Shown in pieces: positions 9,989 through 16,994 of a stretch of 38,354 nt of DNA. The position numbers and the translations under genes are program-made. Each line of letters begins with the position of its first letter. The first letter of the stretch is position 1. The notes under the pieces were generated by a model. It saw only the letters and a list, made by a program, of their open reading frames with translations, had not been told where the DNA came from and did not search any database. The DNA is taken from the NCBI GenBank assembly GCA_022791135.1, contig JAAVYM010000022.1, positions 1-38,354 of the forward strand. Reading direction: 5' to 3'. Origin of the DNA: Oscillibacter sp. (GTDB taxonomy: Bacteria; Bacillota; Clostridia; Oscillospirales; Oscillospiraceae).

Positions 9989-10017
9989 TTGACAACAACG
10001 TTTTTCAATGGTATTCT
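9989..10017 (+). promoter_or_regulatory. Promoter of the unknown three-gene operon
   Basis: -35 TTGACA (9989-9994), 17-nt spacer ending in TGG (extended -10), -10 TATTCT (10012-10017). The coding start is 65 bases further on. A frame beginning at this TTG would start translation inside the promoter and is rejected. Confidence 0.8.
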
Positions 10018-10081
10018 TTCCCTAGAGCGGCTCTGTACTTCGCTTATAAGCAATTTCAACCGACAGGAGGAGAATGCACAC

Positions 10082-10678
10082 ATGGACATTCCAAGTAGTC
10101 TTTTTTCTCACGTTTCCCCGTACTCCGGGACGGGGAGAGCGCGGGCAGCACAGGGATCCGGACAGAAATCGGCTTTCGCAGAGTATCTGGATGTAGACCG
10201 CCAGCGGCAAAAGATGCGGGAGCTGCCGCCGGGCCAAAGCCTGTCCTCCGTGTACATGCAGTTCAAGGACGATTACCGTGCCTGGAAGGCCCGGCAGACG
10301 GAGGAAACTCCTCCAGACTCCCAGGGCTGGACAGAGGAAAATCTGGAGTTCCTGCGGGAGCGCTTTGCCGGAAAAGACCTGTCCGCCTTCGAGATCTACG
10401 ACGCCTTGGAAACGATGCAGGAGCAAGGCATCCTCAGCTGGAAGGCCATGCGCTGCGCTGAAGGAAGCTGCATGATTGCAATCGATCGGGAGGGCGGGAT
10501 TTGCATGACTAACGCAGACCCGGATTCTACCACCGCCTGGCTGCACGGATTTGACAAAGCGCCCATGACCGGTTTTCACACCCTGGATGATATCCTCGCC
10601 TGGGCGAAGGACTTTCGTGAGGAAGAGCATCCGGACTTCATCACCCAGGCGGAGGCAATCGCCCGGGGCTGGATTTAA
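10082..10678 (+). CDS. Protein of unknown function, first gene of PadR-linked operon
   Basis: 198 aa, not recognised. The first 40 residues are rich in Ser, Gly, Ala and Arg (FSHVSPYSGTGRARA), look disordered and end in FAEYLDV. A helical, charged middle follows. Residues about 83-118 (WTEENLEFLRER, then EIYDALETMQEQGILS) line up with the helix pair that is also found in the next gene and in the protein at 15642: a Leu-rich helix, E/W-x-D-L-x-x-x-x, then G-[AI]-[IL]-S. The C-terminal part contains IAIDREGGICMTNADP and a helix ILAWAKDFREEEHPDF. No signal peptide or membrane segment. ATG 10082 follows an AGGAGGA site; the frame is also open upstream but across the promoter. Next gene begins 28 nt downstream. 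Confidence 0.85.
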   Translation: MDIPSSLFSHVSPYSGTGRARAAQGSGQKSAFAEYLDVDRQRQKMRELPPGQSLSSVYMQFKDDYRAWKARQTEETPPDSQGWTEENLEFLRERFAGKDLSAFEIYDALETMQEQGILSWKAMRCAEGSCMIAIDREGGICMTNADPDSTTAWLHGFDKAPMTGFHTLDDILAWAKDFREEEHPDFITQAEAIARGWI

Positions 10679-10706
10679 AATGAACCGCTGAAAGAGAGGA
10701 CATGGC

Positions 10707-11303
10707 ATGGATACGGGAGTAAACTATATTGTCAACAACACAGGCATCCCCACCTCGGAGTGGGGGAAATACAAGCCGGCAGGGGTAAACCCGGACGGGC
10801 CATCGGTGGACTTCTCGGACCTTTTATCCGGCAAAAATCAGGAGATCGCCGATAAGCTCACGGATGGGGCACGGAACACTTTGCAGCGGCTGAAGGCCAA
10901 TCCCAACGCCATTTCCAAGGTGGAGTGGATGGACCTGATGCACGAGCTGAACGCCATGGGAGCCATCAGCGACACAGATTACCAAGGAACCGACATGATG
11001 TTCCATCTGGTGCCCCTGGGGGATATGGACAACCCCTTCCCGACCTCGGCGGACATGCGGGATACGCTGGATCGTATCAACCACTGGCCGGGAAACCCCC
11101 TGGACTATCTGGACCAGTGGGCCTTTTCCCTGAAAAAATGGGGCGCGGAACTGTCCCGGGAGCTGAATCCCGACGGATCGCCCAAATACAAGGACGTCTC
11201 GCCGGTCTATGACCAGGCGGCGGCCTGCGGGCGGGTGTCCGGGCTTATCAAGAGCCTGCTGTCGGCGGACCTGTCTGCCTCCGGGCAAGGAGGGCATTCA
11301 TGA
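10707..11303 (+). CDS. Protein of unknown function, paralogue of the protein at 15642-16319
   Basis: 198 aa, not recognised, no signal peptide or membrane span. Residues about 50-175 form a domain clearly shared with the minus-strand protein at 15642. Shared blocks are EWxxLxxELxxxGAIS (about 73-88), D-h-x-x-x-hPLG (about 97-105), WxGxPLxYLDxWAxxLxxW (about 127-145) and DGSPKxxDxSPxxxQxxACxxVxxL (about 156-180). The conserved Trp, Pro and Gly residues suggest a folded unit that ends in a helix bundle. It lies second in the operon, and its stop overlaps the next start (ATGA), so the two products are probably made in matched amounts. Confidence 0.87.
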   Translation: MDTGVNYIVNNTGIPTSEWGKYKPAGVNPDGPSVDFSDLLSGKNQEIADKLTDGARNTLQRLKANPNAISKVEWMDLMHELNAMGAISDTDYQGTDMMFHLVPLGDMDNPFPTSADMRDTLDRINHWPGNPLDYLDQWAFSLKKWGAELSRELNPDGSPKYKDVSPVYDQAAACGRVSGLIKSLLSADLSASGQGGHS

Positions 11304-11929
11304 ACATGGGGGTGCTGTTCGATTTGACGGCGCCGGACTATACTGCGCGCCTTTGCAGGACGCACAGGGTCTCCGGCCCGTCCGCCTTTGCCGGGAGGCT
11401 GACGGCGGAACGGGAAACGCCTGTCCACCGTTTCATCCAGGGACCCGGATTCTCTTTGCGGATGGGGAAAAATATTCTTTGCAGCGGCGGTGTGGGCGGC
11501 GCGAATGTACAGACCTACGAAGCGGAGTTTATGGAAGACTCCACAGATGAAGACCCCATTGTCCGCATCACAGGCGCCGCAAGCAGCGGAGCGTTTGACT
11601 TCACCTGCCATATTCGGGACATCGACCCCGCCAACGCCTCCTACGCGGAGCTGGCGGCGTTGAACCGCTGGCTCTGCCGTACCGGGACATACCAGACGAA
11701 GTTTCCCAATCAGGCCGGGAATATACTGCCCTGCGGGATGCGCGGCATAGACTGCAGGGATATCTCAGAAAAACGAGACTTTATCCGTGAACTCCAAGGC
11801 TTCCTGGCATCGGCCTCGAATTCCGGTTCCTACCCGAAGTTTGGCCCCGAAACATATGCCTTTGCGCGTGAGCTGCTGGAAACCTATCAGGCATTTTCCC
11901 ATGGACAAACGGCCGCTTCCGGCGCATAA
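11300..11929 (+). CDS. Protein of unknown function, third gene of PadR-linked operon
   Basis: 209 aa, not recognised. The first half looks beta-rich and glycine-containing (FSLRMGKNILCSGGVGGANVQTYEAEFMED, then VRITGAASSGAFDFTCHIRDID). The second half is helical (ASYAELAALNRWLCRT, DFIRELQGFLASAS, YAFARELLETYQAF). No signal peptide, membrane segment or catalytic motif stands out. The start ATG overlaps the stop of the preceding gene, with AAGGAGGG upstream, so it belongs to the same transcription unit. A terminator follows 33 nt after its stop. Confidence 0.85.
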   Translation: MNMGVLFDLTAPDYTARLCRTHRVSGPSAFAGRLTAERETPVHRFIQGPGFSLRMGKNILCSGGVGGANVQTYEAEFMEDSTDEDPIVRITGAASSGAFDFTCHIRDIDPANASYAELAALNRWLCRTGTYQTKFPNQAGNILPCGMRGIDCRDISEKRDFIRELQGFLASASNSGSYPKFGPETYAFARELLETYQAFSHGQTAASGA

Positions 11930-11962
11930 GCCCGCACCGGAAACCTCACCTCACCAAAAGCA

Positions 11963-11998
11963 GGACCTGGAGACAGCTTGCTGTCCCCAGGTCCCGCT
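11963..11998. terminator. Terminator between convergent units
   Basis: 14-bp stem (11963-11976 with 11981-11994, CTTG loop, one mismatch that becomes G-U on the minus RNA). It is placed between the unknown operon (+) and the VOC/exonuclease unit (-). T runs are weak on both sides. Confidence 0.65.
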
Positions 11999-12069
11999 TG
12001 TCTATAAACAGCCGCCGCTCAGCTCCTTAGCAGGCCGCAGCCTGCAAGGCCGGTTTTCCGGCGTGGCCC

Positions 12070-12513
12070 TCAATACCAGCTTTGCAGCTCCACAAGGTTC
12101 CCCTCGCAGTCCGCCGCATAGGCGAAGACCGCCTTACGCCCGTCCTCGTACTCAGTCCGGACCAGCTCCCCCAGCTGGCTGCCGCCGTTTTGGAGGAGCA
12201 GCGCCAGCGTATCCTCCACGTCCTCCACTTCAAAGGCCAGATGGGCCAGTCCCTGACGGTTGATGGCGGGGGCGGAGGGAAGTCCGGCGTCATAAGAGAA
12301 AATCTCCAAGGTGGGATGGTCCCCCTCATACCCAGGCAAGCGAAGATGCTCTCCCACGATGTGGGCATTCTCCAGCCCCGTCAGCCGGTCCAGCCACTCT
12401 CCCCGGAGATCCCGCGTCTCCCCGATGCTCTCGCAGCGGAAAACTGTCTTGTAGAAACGGATGAGCTTTTCAGGGTCTCGCGCAATGATGTTTGTGTGCA
12501 CATAGCGAAACAT
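12070..12513 (-). CDS. VOC (glyoxalase/bleomycin-resistance fold) protein
   Basis: 147 aa. The fold is two beta-alpha-beta-beta-beta units. It begins YVHTNIIARDPEKLIRFYKTVF (typical first strand and helix with a metal-ligand His), and HPTLEIFSY gives a mid-protein Glu. The second half has GLAHLAFEVEDVEDTLALLLQNGG and ends DCEGNLVELQSWY, with the last Glu ligand. This matches lactoylglutathione-lyase-like enzymes, but glutathione is uncommon in Clostridia and the substrate is unknown. Start: ATG 12513 after GAGGAGGGG. It begins 4 nt after the exonuclease III stop, so the two form an operon; the functional link is unclear. Confidence 0.88.
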   Translation of the reverse strand: MFRYVHTNIIARDPEKLIRFYKTVFRCESIGETRDLRGEWLDRLTGLENAHIVGEHLRLPGYEGDHPTLEIFSYDAGLPSAPAINRQGLAHLAFEVEDVEDTLALLLQNGGSQLGELVRTEYEDGRKAVFAYAADCEGNLVELQSWY

Positions 12514-12517
12514 CGCC

Positions 12518-13279
12518 TCACCCCTCCTCAGATAACTCCAGCACCACCGGGCAGTGGTCGCTGCCCCGGATCTCGCTCCAGATGTCGGCGTTTTTGATCC
12601 GGGGCCGGAGGCGCTGGGAGACAATGAAATAGTCGATTCTCCACCCTGTGTTGTTCTCCCTGGCCCGGCCCCGGTAGCTCCACCAAGAGTAGGCCCCGGT
12701 CTTGTCCGGATACAGCGCCCGGAAGGTGTCCACAAAACCCGCATCCAAAAGCTGGGTCATTTTTCCCCGCTCCTCGTCGGTGAAGCCGGGGTTCCGGCGG
12801 TTGGGGCCGGGGTTCTTCAGATCGATCTCCTGGTGGGCCACGTTCAGGTCCCCGCAGTAAACCACCGGCTTAACCGCGTCCAGACCGCAGAGGTACTCCC
12901 GCAGGTCGTCCTCCCAGGCGCAGCGGTAATCCAGGCGCAGAAGCTGGTCCTTGGAATTAGGTGTGTAACAGCAGACCAGGTAGAAGTCCTCAAACTCCGC
13001 CGTAATGATCCGGCCCTCGTGGCGGTGCTCGTCGATGCCGAAGTCGTAGGTGACATTCAGCGGCTCCCGCCGGGTGAAGACGGCGGTGCCGGAGTAACCC
13101 GCCTTGTCCGCGCTGTTCCAAAAGCGCTGGTAGCCCGGGAGGTCGAACTCCGCCTGCTCCGGGCGCATTTTTGTCTCCTGCAAGCAAATGACGTCCGCGT
13201 CCGCGAAGGCACAGAAGTCCAAAAAGCCCTTTTTCAGGCAGGCCCGGAGGCCGTTGACATTCCAGGATACCAATCTCAT
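12518..13279 (-). CDS. xth: Exodeoxyribonuclease III (AP endonuclease)
   Basis: Cuts DNA at abasic sites and removes 3' blocking groups in base-excision repair. It is 253 aa, full length for the ExoA/Xth type. Motifs: MRLVSWNVNGLRA at the start (Asn in the metal site), ICLQETK (metal Glu), YTPNS, VVYCGDLNVAHQEIDL (catalytic Asp and Asn), and the C-terminal GWRIDYFIVS and GSDHCPV (catalytic Asp-His). Start at ATG 13279, where the family N-terminus begins. First gene of the unit with the VOC protein. Confidence 0.96.
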   Translation of the reverse strand: MRLVSWNVNGLRACLKKGFLDFCAFADADVICLQETKMRPEQAEFDLPGYQRFWNSADKAGYSGTAVFTRREPLNVTYDFGIDEHRHEGRIITAEFEDFYLVCCYTPNSKDQLLRLDYRCAWEDDLREYLCGLDAVKPVVYCGDLNVAHQEIDLKNPGPNRRNPGFTDEERGKMTQLLDAGFVDTFRALYPDKTGAYSWWSYRGRARENNTGWRIDYFIVSQRLRPRIKNADIWSEIRGSDHCPVVLELSEEG

Positions 13280-13376
13280 AATAGCACCTCTCTCGAAATA
13301 ACAGATAGAATCCAAGGTCCGGAAAAGCCGGATTCATAACCGTCTCCATTGTAGCGGATTTCCAGAGAAAAAACAA

Positions 13377-13405
13377 TTGCCAGCGGAGGAAAAATGGAGT
13401 AGGAT
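13377..13405 (+). promoter_or_regulatory. Promoter of the SUFU-thrE operon
   Basis: -35 TTGCCA (13377-13382), 17-nt spacer, -10 TAGGAT (13400-13405), with the ATG 37 bases further on. Confidence 0.6.
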
Positions 13406-13442
13406 AGAGGTAAATTTCCGCATACGCCACAAGGAGGTTTCA

Positions 13443-14258
13443 ATGATGGGATTTTTGGACAGATTCAAAAAGAAGGCGGAAGCCCCGCCTCCCGGACGCA
13501 AGACGGGCACGGCCCCCCAGACGGAGGAATACTCCCCCGGCGGGTCCGCCATCTACCGTTACCAGCCCTTGGAGGACCGGGGCTTTCGCCCTCCGGACGA
13601 CACATGCGTCTCCATGGAGGCCATCGAAAAGCATATGGAGGCGATTTTCCCAGGCGGGGAAGGCTTCGTCTACCATGAAATCCTCAGCGACCTGGTCCAT
13701 ATTGACGTGCATGTCCTCCGGGGTCCCCGGGCGGAGGACGGAACCATCCTCTACACCACCGGCATGAGCGATTTGCCCATGAGCCTGCCGGAGGAGATCT
13801 CGGACCGGGAGGACCTTAAATACGCGGAGCTGTATATGATTCTTCCCGGGGACTGGAACCTGGGCGAGGAGGGAACCAGCCCCAAGGATTTGCCCCATGA
13901 ATGCTTCTGGCCCGTCCAGATGCTGAAATTCCTGGCCCGGTTTCCCCATGAGTACAAGACCTGGCTAGGCTGGGGGCACAGCATTCCCAACGGACCGGAG
14001 TACGCCCCCGTCTGCGACGGCGTGAGCTTTGGCGGCGCGGTGCTGGCCCAGCCGACCCTGGTGCCGCCCCTAACCACGGAGAAGGGAAAGGAAATCAGCT
14101 TCTACATGGTCGTTCCCGCCTACAAGGAGGAAATCGAGTACAAGCTGAAATACGGTATGGAGGGCCTGTACCAACGCTTTATCGAGGGGAAGCTCCCCAT
14201 GACGCTGGATATTCACCGGCCCAATTTCTGCGAGGATTTCCAGGAGATACTGGACTGA
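13443..14258 (+). CDS. Suppressor-of-fused (SUFU) domain protein
   Basis: 271 aa. After a Lys/Pro-rich N-terminus the protein has the bacterial SUFU pattern: EAIEKHMEAIFPG, VYHEILSDLVHIDVHVL, ILYTTGMSDLPMSLPEE, YAELYMILPGDWNL, and CFWPVQMLKFLARFPHEYKTWLGWGHSIPNG. In bacteria this fold is known from comparative genomics as a frequent immunity or accessory protein of toxin systems; its biochemical role is mostly unproven. No toxin gene is nearby. Start: first of two adjacent ATGs at 13443 after AAGGAGG. It ends 3 nt before thrE, so it is co-transcribed with the exporter genes. Confidence 0.88.
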   Translation: MMGFLDRFKKKAEAPPPGRKTGTAPQTEEYSPGGSAIYRYQPLEDRGFRPPDDTCVSMEAIEKHMEAIFPGGEGFVYHEILSDLVHIDVHVLRGPRAEDGTILYTTGMSDLPMSLPEEISDREDLKYAELYMILPGDWNLGEEGTSPKDLPHECFWPVQMLKFLARFPHEYKTWLGWGHSIPNGPEYAPVCDGVSFGGAVLAQPTLVPPLTTEKGKEISFYMVVPAYKEEIEYKLKYGMEGLYQRFIEGKLPMTLDIHRPNFCEDFQEILD

Positions 14259-14261
14259 ACC

Positions 14262-15023
14262 ATGGACTATGAAAAGCTCCTAAACATGGCGGCGGAGCTG
14301 GGCTATCAGCTGATGTACAGCGGAGCGGAGATCTACCGGGTGGAGGAGTCCGTCCGGCGTCTGCTCCACGCCTACGGCCTGCCCTCTCCGGAGGTCTTCG
14401 CCATTCCCAACTGCATCATTGTCAGCGTATCCACGCCGGATGGACATCCCATCACCCGGATGCGCCGGGTCCCGGCCCATGGGACGGACATTGAGCTGCT
14501 GGAGCGCTGCAACAGCCTGTGCCGCCGCCTCTGCACGGAGACGCCGCCGCTGGATGAGGCCCAGGCCCTGATCTTCGCCCTGCCGGAGGCTATCCCAAGG
14601 CATTCGCCCCACTGGGTGCTGTTGGGCTACGGCCTGGCCCCGGCCTTTTTTGCGCCGCTGTTCGGCGGCGGGCTGCGGGACACCGCCGCCTCCTTTCTCT
14701 GCGGTCTGGCGGTGGGGTTCTGCCTGATCTATGGCAGGAGGTTCATCGGAGCAAACAGCTTTTTCCGCACGGCGCTGTGCAGCGCCCTGGCTGCTCTGCT
14801 GGCCATGCTGCTGGCAGCGGCGGGCGTGGGGCGGAACGTGGACGTGGTAACCATCTCGGCGCTGATGGTGCTGGTACCCGGCATGGCCCTGACCAACGCT
14901 ATGCGGGAGATCATGGCCGGGGACACCTTCTCCGGCCTGAGCCGCACGGCGGACGCAATCCTGACGGCCTCCGCCATTGCCTTGGGGGCGGCGGCGGGCC
15001 AGGCCGCCGGCAGCTTTTTTTAA
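14262..15023 (+). CDS. Threonine/serine exporter, ThrE N-terminal half
   Basis: 253 aa of the ThrE N-terminal family (formerly DUF1212). A soluble N-terminal region with the family motif GAEIYRVEESVRRLL (about 21-35) precedes five membrane segments (about 120-250), with PGMALTNAMREIMAGDTFSGLSR between the last ones. Single-chain ThrE proteins export threonine and serine by proton antiport. Here, as in many Firmicutes, the protein is split in two, and the second half follows 12 nt downstream. There is a possible physiological link with ilvA and the symporter at 6370-8840, which would consume the same amino acids. Confidence 0.9.
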   Translation: MDYEKLLNMAAELGYQLMYSGAEIYRVEESVRRLLHAYGLPSPEVFAIPNCIIVSVSTPDGHPITRMRRVPAHGTDIELLERCNSLCRRLCTETPPLDEAQALIFALPEAIPRHSPHWVLLGYGLAPAFFAPLFGGGLRDTAASFLCGLAVGFCLIYGRRFIGANSFFRTALCSALAALLAMLLAAAGVGRNVDVVTISALMVLVPGMALTNAMREIMAGDTFSGLSRTADAILTASAIALGAAAGQAAGSFF

Positions 15024-15035
15024 GGGGAGGGCGGC

Positions 15036-15470
15036 ATGGAGAATCTTTTCTTCGGATATGTGGCACCCTGCCTCTGCGCCTTTTTGGCCTGCGTGGGGTT
15101 TACTTTTATGTTCAACATACACGGCGCCGGGAAGCTCATCGCCGGGGCAGGAGGCGCTCTGGGCTGGCTGGTCTACCTGCTGGCAGGGAGCAGCATCTTT
15201 GCCGCCTTTCTGGCCGCTGCCGCCATCGGATTCTTTTCCGAGATCATGAGCCGGGTCCGGCTCTGCCCGGTGACGGGGTACGTACTGGTAGCCCTGCTGC
15301 CCCTGGTCCCCGGCGGGGGAATCTATTACGCAATGCGCCACTGCGTAGCCGGAGAAACAAACCAGTTCCTCAGCTCCCTGCTGCACACCTTCGGCATGGC
15401 TGCGGCCCTAGCAGTGGGGGCTATGCTGGCCTCGTCCGTCTTCCGGGCGGTGTTCCGGCGGAGGAAGTGA
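15036..15470 (+). CDS. Threonine/serine exporter, ThrE C-terminal half
   Basis: 144 aa, ThrE_2 family (formerly DUF3815), with four to five predicted membrane helices and the signature ALLPLVPGGGIYYAM (about 88-102), which mirrors the PGMALTNAM motif of its partner. It should pair with the product of the preceding gene. ATG 15036 follows AAGGGGAGGG. A long hairpin closes the unit 20 nt downstream. Confidence 0.9.
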   Translation: MENLFFGYVAPCLCAFLACVGFTFMFNIHGAGKLIAGAGGALGWLVYLLAGSSIFAAFLAAAAIGFFSEIMSRVRLCPVTGYVLVALLPLVPGGGIYYAMRHCVAGETNQFLSSLLHTFGMAAALAVGAMLASSVFRAVFRRRK

Positions 15471-15490
15471 GGGCATTGGGTCTTTAAGCA

Positions 15491-15538
15491 CATGCGCAAG
15501 GGAGGACGCTGGACGGCGTCCTCCCTTGCGCATGTTAT
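15491..15538. terminator. Long hairpin terminator between convergent genes
   Basis: A perfect 19-bp stem (15491-15509 with 15516-15534, 6-nt loop) following the thrE genes. Poly-T is poor, but the stem is very strong and it sits between converging transcription units. Confidence 0.75.
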
Positions 15539-15641
15539 CGCTCATACAGCCGACCTGTCGTTCCTTTTCAACCGGCAGCCTGCCCTGCGGCCAGAAACGC
15601 TGCCAGGCAAAGCTTTTGCGGAAAAATCCACAAGAAACCTT

Positions 15642-16319
15642 TCAGCCGCGCCGGCCACTAAGCCCACTCAGTCCCTCCACCAGGTCCGCCACCTTCCGGC
15701 AGGCATCGATCTGGCTGGTAATCGGCGAGAAATCGCTGAATTTGGGAGAGCCGTCCGCCGCCCGCTGCCGGGCCAGGTCCTTCTGCCAGTCCTCCAGCTC
15801 AGACGCCCATAAATCCAAATACTCCAGCGGGTCTCCCGTCCAGCCTCCGCTGGCCAGCCAGGCCCCCGTGGAACCCTGAGCCTGTTCCTGCATGTGAAGT
15901 AGCTGATCCTTCAGCATCGGTGGGGTGTCATATTGGATAAAGTTTCCCAGGTCATCGTAATACCCGAGGGGGATCATATGGAGATCCCCCCGGGTGTAGT
16001 CAAACTCGCTTTGGCTGATTGCGCCGGCGTCCTTCAGCTCCCGGCAGAGGGTGAGCCACTCATCCTTGCGGACGCCGCCCTTTCCATCCCGCACCCTCTC
16101 CAGCACGCTCTGCGACGCAGCGGAAAGATAGGCATACAGCGCCCGCAGCTGGGCATCCTCCGCCTCCTGCTCCTTGGTCTTTTTGACCTTTTCCAGGGAG
16201 GAGGTCATGGTGGCGCTGATCACCTCATCCAAAAAGGACCGTCCCCTGTTTTGCCCGGGCATGGGAAACGCCTGCTGGCCAAGCCCGCTATAGATGTGGC
16301 TGTATCCAGATAGCTTCAT
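15642..16319 (-). CDS. Protein of unknown function, paralogue of the protein at 10707-11303
   Basis: 225 aa, not recognised, without signal peptide or membrane span. The N-terminus (YSHIYSGLGQQAFPMPGQNRG) is Gly/Ser/Gln-rich and resembles the N-terminus of the protein at 10082. A charged helix follows (SSLEKVKKTKEQEAEDAQ). From about residue 65 to 218 it matches the protein at 10707: EWLTLCRELKDAGAISQSEF, DLHMIPLG, WTGDPLEYLDLWASELEDW and DGSPKFSDFSPITSQIDACRKVADL. ATG 16319 has a perfect AAGGAGGTACATCT leader, and a strong promoter lies 60 nt upstream. It is transcribed alone and divergently from marR. Confidence 0.87.
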   Translation of the reverse strand: MKLSGYSHIYSGLGQQAFPMPGQNRGRSFLDEVISATMTSSLEKVKKTKEQEAEDAQLRALYAYLSAASQSVLERVRDGKGGVRKDEWLTLCRELKDAGAISQSEFDYTRGDLHMIPLGYYDDLGNFIQYDTPPMLKDQLLHMQEQAQGSTGAWLASGGWTGDPLEYLDLWASELEDWQKDLARQRAADGSPKFSDFSPITSQIDACRKVADLVEGLSGLSGRRG

Positions 16320-16378
16320 AGATGTACCTCCTTATATAAAGCCGCTTCAATGTGAATTTCCATTTAAATTTATGATTG

Positions 16379-16407
16379 AGTATAGCACCAGAGCGTTATT
16401 TTGTCAA
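16379..16407 (-). promoter_or_regulatory. Strong promoter of the unknown gene at 15642-16319
   Basis: Minus strand: -35 TTGACA (16407-16402), 17-nt spacer ending in TGC (extended -10), -10 TATACT (16384-16379). Its -10 region, GTGCTATACTC, is identical to that of the divergent marR promoter. Confidence 0.85.
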
Positions 16408-16474
16408 TCTTCACCCTGCTGCCCACCAAATTTTTTCCTCTTTCCGAGAAAAGCATGCCGCCGGACCGTACCCC

Positions 16475-16503
16475 TTGACAAGAGTGAAAGGCTGTGCTAT
16501 ACT
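16475..16503 (+). promoter_or_regulatory. Promoter of the marR-MATE operon
   Basis: -35 TTGACA (16475-16480), 17-nt spacer ending in TGC, -10 TATACT (16498-16503). Confidence 0.85.
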
Positions 16504-16508
16504 CCAAT

Positions 16509-16524
16509 AGTTTTTAAAAGAACT
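16509..16524 (+). promoter_or_regulatory. Candidate MarR operator
   Basis: AGTTTTTAAAAGAACT, a 16-bp near-palindrome covering the expected transcription start of marR. MarR proteins commonly repress their own operon from such a site; assignment is by position and symmetry only. Confidence 0.45.
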
Positions 16525-16552
16525 GTTTGAAAAGGAACAAAGGAGGCGGGCC

Positions 16553-16981
16553 ATGATTTCCATTGCCCAGCTGACCCGTCTGCCCCGAAAATTTGAGAAA
16601 TATTACGACCGGCAGTTCCTCCCCTTGCTGGAGCGAACCGGGTTGTCCATGCGGGAGATCCACGTCCTCCTCTTCCTGGCAAACCACCCCGGGCAGGACA
16701 CCGCCCGGGAGGTGACGGAGCTGCGGGGCCTAGCGAAGTCTCAGGTCTCCCAAGCAGTGGAGGTACTGACGGGCCTGGGAATCCTCCGCCGCCAGGCCGA
16801 CGGGGTGGACCGGCGAATCATCCACCTTGCCATCACCGAAGAGGGGATCCCCCTGGCCCGGGAGGCTCAGGCTATCCAGGCCGCCTGCGGGCGGCGTATG
16901 CTGGCGGGGCTGTCGGAGCAGGAACGGGCCGTCTTTCTGGGCCTGCTGGAGCGGGTGCTGACGGAGACGGAGGCTTTATGA
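16553..16981 (+). CDS. MarR-family transcriptional regulator
   Basis: 142 aa winged-helix repressor. The recognition region is ELRGLAKSQVSQAVEVLTGLGILRRQADGVDRRIIHLAITEEG, with the typical wing Asp-Arg-Arg. MarR proteins dissociate from DNA when they bind phenolic or drug-like ligands. ATG 16553 follows AAAGGAGGCGGG. It precedes the MATE transporter by 13 nt, the standard arrangement of a repressor controlling an efflux pump. A palindrome over its own start of transcription suggests autoregulation. Confidence 0.92.
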   Translation: MISIAQLTRLPRKFEKYYDRQFLPLLERTGLSMREIHVLLFLANHPGQDTAREVTELRGLAKSQVSQAVEVLTGLGILRRQADGVDRRIIHLAITEEGIPLAREAQAIQAACGRRMLAGLSEQERAVFLGLLERVLTETEAL

Positions 16982-16994
16982 AGGAGCGTGTGCA

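Larger units (their letters stand above)
9729..10081. other. Divergent regulatory region between padR and the unknown operon
   Basis: No gene. It holds promoters on both strands, a leader of about 170 nt for padR, and an inverted repeat CTTTCT-TAGAG-AGAAAG (9971-9987) directly before the -35 of the plus-strand promoter. That repeat is a good candidate operator for the PadR protein. The stretch is noticeably AT-rich compared with the genes around it. Confidence 0.6.
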
